NCBI RefSeq assembly: GCF_027580225.2
Contig: NC_073337.2
Span: forward strand, 10,241,001 to 10,305,000
Length of the DNA: 64,000 nt
Direction: 5' to 3'
Source: Misgurnus anguillicaudatus
Lineage: Eukaryota > Chordata > Actinopteri > Cypriniformes > Cobitidae
Shown here: piece by piece, positions 57,864-64,000 of the stretch
Position numbering within the stretch: position 1 is the first letter of the stretch
Layout: each line of letters opens with the position of its first letter
The notes under the pieces: model-generated
Told to the model about the DNA's origin: nothing
Databases searched by the model: none
Seen by the model: only the letters and a program-made list of their open reading frames with translations
Position numbers and translations under genes: made by a program

Positions 57864-58022
57864 GTGAATGTAAATATGAGTTTCAGGCATGGGGTGAGTG
57901 TGACTCCAGCACAGGAATGAAGACACGCATCGGTACGCTAAAGCGAGCGCTGATGGACGCCAACTGCCCGAACACCGTCAATGCTACTAAACCCTGCGCA
58001 AAACCCAAGAGCAAACCGCAAG
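57864..58022 (+). CDS. ptn: Pleiotrophin, C-terminal heparin-binding domain exon
   Basis: A 159-bp exon after a TTGGAG acceptor, ending in phase 1 before GTGCCT. It encodes [40 protein letters not shown] and [12 protein letters not shown]. The four cysteines match the two disulfides of the C-terminal domain, and the [11 protein letters not shown] segment is the main heparin-binding face. The final exon with the lysine-rich tail was not found in the 6 kb that follow, so the gene most likely continues beyond the window. A forward frame of 67 codons that overlaps this exon (57,717-57,920) is in another phase and is not the product. Confidence 0.93.
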
Positions 58023-58257
58023 GTGCCTACACACGCAAACAGCTCTCCTTTCTGATCTAACACTTTTGTAAAAAAATTGCTTTAGATGGTGTGACCTTAT
58101 GTTGAATCTCTCGAGAACATGAGCTGTCTTCAGAATAACACAATTCTATACCATATCCCATAATGCATTGCTATCAACTTAAACTTTAATTCCCAGTCTG
58201 GCAAAATGTAAAATGTTTTTCACAGGATTGTAAATGCAACACTTTAGTGGTGTCTAT
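58023..58257 (+). other. Start of a downstream pleiotrophin intron
   Basis: It begins with the donor GTGCCT. No acceptor followed by a lysine-rich exon was recognised in this stretch. The intron probably extends to the window end or beyond. Confidence 0.6.
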
Positions 58258-58261
58258 TTAA

Positions 58262-59189
58262 AGGGACAGTAAGTAGTCCTCGTTGGTGTCAAATGACCTC
58301 TGCCAGTGATCTGACTTATCTTTGTAAGCTTAGAATTTCTTCTCTTTATTTACATTGAACGGATAAGTCCAAGGAGGCGTCCATATCTTTCTTCCATACT
58401 GATAAACTATAATAGCAGAGAGGGACTACCAACGCGTTTCCACAACACGTTTTCATTCAGAATCAGCTGCAATGGACAAGGAGATCAGTGAGAACATAAG
58501 GGCTACCGTAGTTGCAACACGCATTTGGAAAGGCGAGGCGCTAGAGAGCACTGTTCGTTTGAACACAAAATACAATTTCACCACTAGATGGGGTAAATCC
58601 TGAGCCTGGTCCAACCAGGTCGTACATTCATTTAATTGACATTCGAACATACAGAGAGTCTGGCTATGCTCCATTGCAAAGCATTACTTCCGTTAAGGAG
58701 GGTCCTCTCTGTTGAAGTTTAAAACTATTGGATCTGCCCAGAGTCACCCTGAATCTGCCATAACCAATCCCTAACGTTTGGTCGTGACGTATGTCATGCA
58801 CATAGGCTTAGCAACGTTAGCGTTAGCCATCTCTTTCACCACTAACGGAGCGAGCTGGAAAATCAAACTTTTCCCGAACCCCGTGGGGAGGAGGGCCATA
58901 ACGTCATGGCCACCAACAAAACTTAGCAAAGCTTGTTCTTGCTCCGGCTGTAAATTTTGGATATTCGGCAGCGTTGCCACAACGGACCTAATAGCATTGC
59001 TCGCATCTTTTCCCGCAGCCATTACTGAACTACAACTCAGTCTGGCGCACGACCTCAACGTCATCGTTCTTAGCGACCCCCCTCTGTTCGCTGATTAGAC
59101 CTGCAGATTTTTGCCGGAGAAAACGAAACTCTACACAGCAGTCCCAGACGTTGTACTGAAGCGAAATGAAAATTAATTTTATTGTCCCT
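58262..59189 (-). mobile_element. TTAA-flanked element with helicase segment
   Basis: TTAA lies outside both ends (58,258-58,261 and 59,190-59,193). The ends are AGGGACAGTAAGTAG and, in reverse complement, AGGGACAATAAAATT. About one third of the interior is the minus-strand helicase relic. This looks like an internally deleted derivative of a larger element that encoded a helicase. Some Academ elements carry superfamily-2 helicases, while TTAA duplications suggest Kolobok or piggyBac, so classification is open. Confidence 0.65.
58771..59064 (-). pseudogene. RecQ-like helicase N-terminal fragment
   Basis: The frame reads NAIRSVVATLPNIQNLQPEQ, EQALLSFVGGHDVMALLPTG and FGKSLIFQLAPLVVKEM. Gly-Phe-Gly-Lys-Ser is the Walker A (motif I) of RecQ-type superfamily-2 helicases, and LQPEQEQAL is the upstream Q-motif-like segment. 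Homology ends after VKEM, before motif Ia and the DEAH box, so it cannot be an active helicase. It is most likely one exon kept inside the TTAA-flanked element around it, not a host gene. Confidence 0.65.
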
Positions 59190-59393
59190 TTAAAAGTGCA
59201 GTTAACTAAAGTTTATAAGAGTGATTCTCATCCTCAGTGCCATGTGTAGTAAAGTGTGTGCTTCACGAAACTGGCTTTTGTCCCTGGTTCGAATCCACCT
59301 TTTGCTGACCTCGCTTGTCTTCTGTTTCTTATCACATATCACATCAAAAAGGCATTTATTTTCACTAAAAATTGCTTACCCTACAGTCACATT

Positions 59394-59835
59394 AGCTACA
59401 AAAGTGAGCGACACCGAGCAACACGCACTCGCTTGATGAGCGTTCCTTGGCTAGTATCTAAAAGTGGTATCAAAAGTCACTTTAGAGGTATTGTTAAGTT
59501 AAGAAGAACGGTGTTTTTGGATTTAAATAAAAGTAACAAAATTTATGATATAAAATGCCAAACTTATAAGATATATACAGATATAACGCATTTTCCGCCA
59601 TCTTGAATTATTTTCTCCTACTCGGCCACAGACCTACGTCACACGCTGCCCCTTCACTCCGATTGGCAGTCGCTTTGTTGCATCGCTCAACATTTACATA
59701 AAATAGCCTGCTTGTCTATTTTGGTCCCACCTTGCTCGCGCAGCGGCGAGCTCGTCGCTTGTCGCTGGCAAACGGCCACTCCCATTGAAAATGAAGGGTA
59801 GCCTGTCGCTCTGTCTCTTGTAGCTAATGTGACTG
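59394..59835. mobile_element. MITE with CAGTCACATTAGCTACAA ends
   Basis: CAGTCACATTAGCTACAAAA at the left and the reverse complement of the right end (CAGTCACATTAGCTACAAGA) are nearly perfect. Subterminal GAGCGACA and TGTCGCTC words extend the pairing. It has no coding capacity, and the target duplication is unclear. Confidence 0.75.
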
Positions 59836-61525
59836 GGGGGTTAGATTGTAGTGGAAATAAAGGGCCTAAAGAGTTTAAATATTTAAGTATTTATTGGGTA
59901 AGGCCAGGGTTTGGTTTAGGGATGGCTTTAATTCTCCCAATAATTCAGCATCCATTTAATAATTTTAATATATAATCATTTACACTCACTGGTATTATTG
60001 CATCCTGTTAATGTACAAAAATATTGAGGTGCAAATGAAGAGTTTGGTTCGAAAACACGATAAATGCCTTTATTTTTTAAACAAAATGAATTACTGCCAA
60101 AATCAGTATTTTATTAGTTTCGGTATTTAAAAAAAACAATTTCTAAATTTTATGCAAAATACAATATCCGCCGTGTTATTCTGTCATAATTTCTCAATTT
60201 TTTCCCAAAATGCAATAAACGCCACTCCTCTTTTTCTGCAGAATGCAATAATTCTGCTGAACAAATCACAGCGCACCATTCTACGCTTTGTAAACGAACA
60301 ATGGTGGCGCATTGAATACACACAGAATCCTAGTTTTCCTCATCTTGTACTTTGTGATCAACAAACAAACAAAAACAAAATAATACTTTAATGGCATTAA
60401 TAAACCTGTGGTGTTTTTTTGTGATGGGAAAGAAACGTAAGCCATCAACATCTAATAATTTACGCGAGAGGGAGCCGGTTGCTTGTTCTCCCGACAGCAT
60501 CAAGCTTCTGTCATGCTAACACATTGACCCCAGAGGATCTTATGAAAACGTAACATTATTTTACGCAAAGCCAACGAAAATCGAGCAGGACCAAAACATT
60601 TTACATCTGATCGCTGTGAAAAATGTTAAGTGACGACGTCCCAAGTATAAACGCAGCAATGACAGTGTTATTAATATGACAAAGTAAGTGTTTTGGTTAA
60701 TGCCATTAATGTTTATTTTTTAGTCATTGGATACCACTAGTCAACTAAATGAATATAGGATTTAGAAAAAAATTCATGGATTTATTGCTTTTTGGGGAAA
60801 AAATATTTGTTTTTATAATAAATCTTTGAAAATCAAGTTATGGATTTGAATTGTTTATGTTTTTATAACCTAAAGATGCTATGTGAAAGTTTGTAACAGA
60901 AAATAGTGGTTTTCATCTTGTCAATTTCTTGGTATAGAAAACACGTTTTTACCGAAATTAGTCCAGATGGATTTATTGTGTTTTGGAACCAAACTCTTCA
61001 AATAGTATCTTGTGACAAATGTAGTATATTCATGTTTAAAATCATTGCATACTGGAAACTATATAATCACATCATGTTTATTAATGTAATATGTACCTGT
61101 ATAGCACAGTAAACCAGTATTCCATTTTAAACAAGTTATAGAAATAAATACAATCTCTATAGTTATCCATTGTGATCTATGGTCTCGGATTTAAAGAAAA
61201 CACTGTTGTTGTAAAGAATGCATTTCATCTTTGTGACAAAGTAGATTTATGTGTTTTTAGCTACAGTTGAACTGTAGAAGTGATGAGATTAAAAGGTTAA
61301 ACTGAAATATTGATCCACACACACTTTTCTTCCTGTCAGAAGATTAAATGTTCATGAATTTGTGTTTGTGGTAATAGCTGAAGGCGGTTTTGTCTGGTCA
61401 GTGTGTAGTGTAGTATAAATGTGGTTACAGTGTTGAATTTCACACTATCCGCTTGTTAAGTATGACCTCCGGGTCCAATCGATCTCAAATGCCATAGGGA
61501 TAAACCAAAAAAACATAATGCAAAC
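59836..61525. other. AT-rich sequence, no gene seen
   Basis: Frames of up to 79 codons without domains. No element ends recognised. Confidence 0.4.
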
Positions 61526-61600
61526 CAGGGGCGTTGCTAGATATAAAGCTTTACTGGGGCACAGGCCCCCTATTTTTGCTGACTTTTTTTGAAAGCCTGC
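61526..61600. mobile_element. hAT-like left end (CAGGGGCGTTGCTAGA)
   Basis: CAGGGGCGTTGCTAGATATA followed by TACTGGGGCACAGGCCCC resembles the terminus of a known type of hAT element. An echo (TACTGGGGCATACTAGTG) lies near 62,500, but I could not confirm a right end. Confidence 0.4.
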
Positions 61601-62732
61601 TGTGTGCAAGAAGTGTGCAACACTTCTATATGCAACACTTCTATACAATGTCCTTTGCTTAACCCACTATTCTACGTTTATAAGTATAATCTTCATCATA
61701 CCTAACATTATTAACATGTTTGGAGGCATAAATGGCATAAAATGTTTGGAAATAATGACAGCAGCGAAATATTTTCTACATTATACAATGATAGCATAAC
61801 TTGATAATTAATAAATTATTTTTACAAGAATATTTTTACAAGAAACCAGTCATGTTATGACTGCTATACTAAAATAATCTCAGTCATAGTTACTGCTAAC
61901 TGTTATGTAAGTTAGTGTCCTAGAGTTAAATATTAGTGAACTAAATATTAATTCCATATCTGAAAATACAGAACAGTATAGCACATACATGTGTTGATTT
62001 TCTCAGCAACAATGCAATTCTATAGACTTGACAAAATGCTTTCCTGAGATTTTTCCTCTAATGTCTGATACCTGACAGGGTGAGGATGTAGTTTGTCTTA
62101 CCTCCCTTAAACTCATCATCTCTCCTTTCTTCTTCCCTTTCCCTGCTTTGCACAAAACATTTCTGATGTACACCTACAGAAGCCAATAATGATCGAGTCA
62201 AAATAAGATTAGCATTATTATTTTGAAACGCACTTTAGTTTCGTCATGTTTTCTTAAGCTAAGTCAATCGCGTGGCGTCACCTGGACTTTTGAATGCTGT
62301 TGTACGTGGATGAACGCAAAGACGCGCGCAGACATGAATTTGTGCGTGTACATGTCAGGGCGACTGCTGCATCATTTTTAAAAGCGTAAATTGGGTAATT
62401 ACAAAGCATATAGATCCGTTTTTGACGCTATTATTTTTGTCAAGGAATACACTAGTTAAAATGGCTAAAATTTAAACTTGAGATTTACACCAGGATTTAT
62501 ACTGGGGCATACTAGTGCTTATAAACATTTGTTTAATAATATAAATGGAGGTTTGGACCTGAAAACAGTATTCCTTACGTCATGACTTAACAAGCGGATA
62601 TCTGTATGTTACGGTCTCCTTAAAATAAATTTTCAATGCCTTTGTATTTTGCACTTGTGCGTCATAACAAACATCAGTTTTCAGTCTAAAAGTTACCCAT
62701 TTATTTTTAGCCACAGTTTCCAACACACACAT

Positions 62733-62734
<2 letters not shown>
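61601..62734. other. No gene seen
   Basis: AT-rich sequence with a pyrimidine-rich stretch near 62,100-62,160. It may be the body of the hAT-like element that starts at 61,526. Confidence 0.35.

Positions 62735-62826
<92 letters not shown>
62735..62826. repeat. (CA)n microsatellite, about 46 units
   Basis: A long, nearly uninterrupted CA run. The Cys-Val and Thr-His frames across it are artefacts. Confidence 0.95.
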
Positions 62827-62831
<5 letters not shown>

Positions 62832-64000
62832 CACACTTTAGTAGTAAAGGTTTCTGAATGAATTAAAGCGATGTGATTGGAGTTTGTTTGGATGATGTGG
62901 ACAGCAGACAGCAGGTGTCAGTGAGTCATGACATCCACAAGCTGTTCTATTACCATAATGTGACAGATTTCTGAATAAAACCCTACATTTTGAGATCCAT
63001 CAGGAAGGTGAAACGTATAGGACGTGTGTGTGTGAAGGCTAAAGAAGAAGAGGCTTGTTTTAGGAGAGAGAGTTATTACATTTTGGTGAAAGATTACAAA
63101 GACAAAATGTAGTTTATGTAAAATAACTAGCACTAATGAATGAATCATCCATTATATGATCCGAAAGCTGAAAGCTAAAGACAGAGAATGAGGTTACAGA
63201 CGGGAGATAGATTTGGCTCTGTAGTGAATCTGATGGGTCTTGTGCGTTAGTCATATTTATTAGGATTTTAAGCTCAAATGTTCCTGTCACCCTGTAAAGT
63301 GAGTTTAAAGAGACCAATTCATCATTAAACATCTGAAGGACTAAAGAAATGAAGTGAGACCTATGGAGAATATAAGAAAAAACACAAATGAGATCTGTAT
63401 AATATCACAATCAACATTAAATGGAGAGATTTTTTTTCAGATTTTTTATTTGAAGAGATCTCAATAGATTCAACAGCCTGTTGACACATTTCAAAAGAAA
63501 CTCAAACATTTCTCATCAAATTTGCCCAAGACCAAATGATCTGGAACTACATGCAAAGTCTCCTGAGTTATAAAAGAGCAGTCTGTGAGCTAGAGCGTTT
63601 GTGACGGTGTGTTTATGTGTGATATCGCAGGGGTAACACAGGTGCGTTTGTGTCCTTTTCAGCGTGCCAGCAAACAGGGGACAGGGGTGATTAGAAACTC
63701 TATTCCTTATGGATAAACCGGAAACACACAAACGTCAGGGTGAGATGGGTGTTGTCACCCGGGTCTGTTTGAGGTGATAAGAGAAAAGGCAGAGGGGATT
63801 GTGGTGGTGCCACTGTTACAGACGGATGAGCAGAGAGATGGAGAACAGCTAAAGGCTATCTCACCTCGCGCGTCTCTCGGTGCGGCAGGCCAAGGGAACA
63901 TCACATCACCCGCGCTCATATTCACAATGAGACAATACATTGCTGAGCAGGGGGATTTTCTTAAGCTTTGATTGGCTGGATTCGGAGACAAAGACTCGAA
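62827..64000. other. Non-repetitive-looking, no gene seen
   Basis: Chance frames on both strands. TTTTCAG followed by CGTGCCAGCAAACAGGGGAC at about 63,655-63,680 has an acceptor-like form but does not encode the expected lysine-rich pleiotrophin tail. No transposon ends recognised. Confidence 0.35.

Noticed and set aside
59268..59300. GGTTCGAATCC, a perfect Pol III B-box, suggesting a tRNA gene
   Set aside because: I could not fold a cloverleaf with an A-box and acceptor stem upstream. At most it is a decayed tRNA-derived fragment.
63650..63695. Acceptor-like TTTTCAG followed by an in-phase short frame, considered as the last pleiotrophin exon
   Set aside because: The frame (ACQQTGDRGD then stop) has none of the lysine-rich tail expected in the family.

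Overview
The window looks like nuclear DNA of a teleost, most likely a cyprinid (carp/zebrafish relatives). The reasons are a vertebrate pleiotrophin gene with spliced, phase-1 exons, a tRNA-derived SINE with a cyprinid-type tail, an L2-like LINE end, many hAT and TTAA-type non-autonomous DNA elements, long (CA)n runs, and no prokaryotic-style gene packing. I see one convincing host gene. Almost every short open frame elsewhere lies in repeats and is not a gene.

Layout. Bases 1 to about 14,125 are a head-to-tail array of one repeat family: part of one unit, two long units (type A, about 2.2-2.5 kb), five shorter units (type B, about 1.7-1.8 kb) and a run of extra 3' ends. The units share terminal hairpins and complementary end sequences. 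Internally they are built from divergent blocks of roughly 120 bp, many of which open with a CTCF-like motif (CCACTAGRKGGCRC). This is the most unusual structure here.

From 14.1 to 54.9 kb the DNA is a patchwork of transposon remains separated by plain sequence. Several elements can be delimited by target-site duplications: hAT elements at 23,691-24,891, 37,484-39,520, 41,053-41,446, 45,509-45,862 and 50,571-52,259; TTAA-flanked foldback or MITE elements at 19,947-20,405, 32,368-33,972 and 58,262-59,189; TTA-flanked elements at 32,710-33,512 and 46,391-46,742; and a TA-flanked palindrome at 21,753-22,011. Insertions are often nested, up to four deep near 23.4-25.6 kb. Coding relics in these elements include BED-type zinc fingers, a THAP-domain start present in both arms of an inverted repeat, a RecQ-like helicase segment with a GFGKS motif, and an L2-type reverse-transcriptase C-terminus.

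From 54,890 to 58,022 three consecutive coding exons of pleiotrophin (ptn) lie on the + strand: signal peptide, N-terminal and C-terminal heparin-binding domains. The intron between the first two holds a 19-bp minisatellite of about 75 copies. The final lysine-rich exon was not found and probably lies beyond the window. A 5' noncoding exon may lie near 26.3 kb (weak). The last 6 kb hold further MITEs, a 92-bp CA repeat and non-repetitive sequence.
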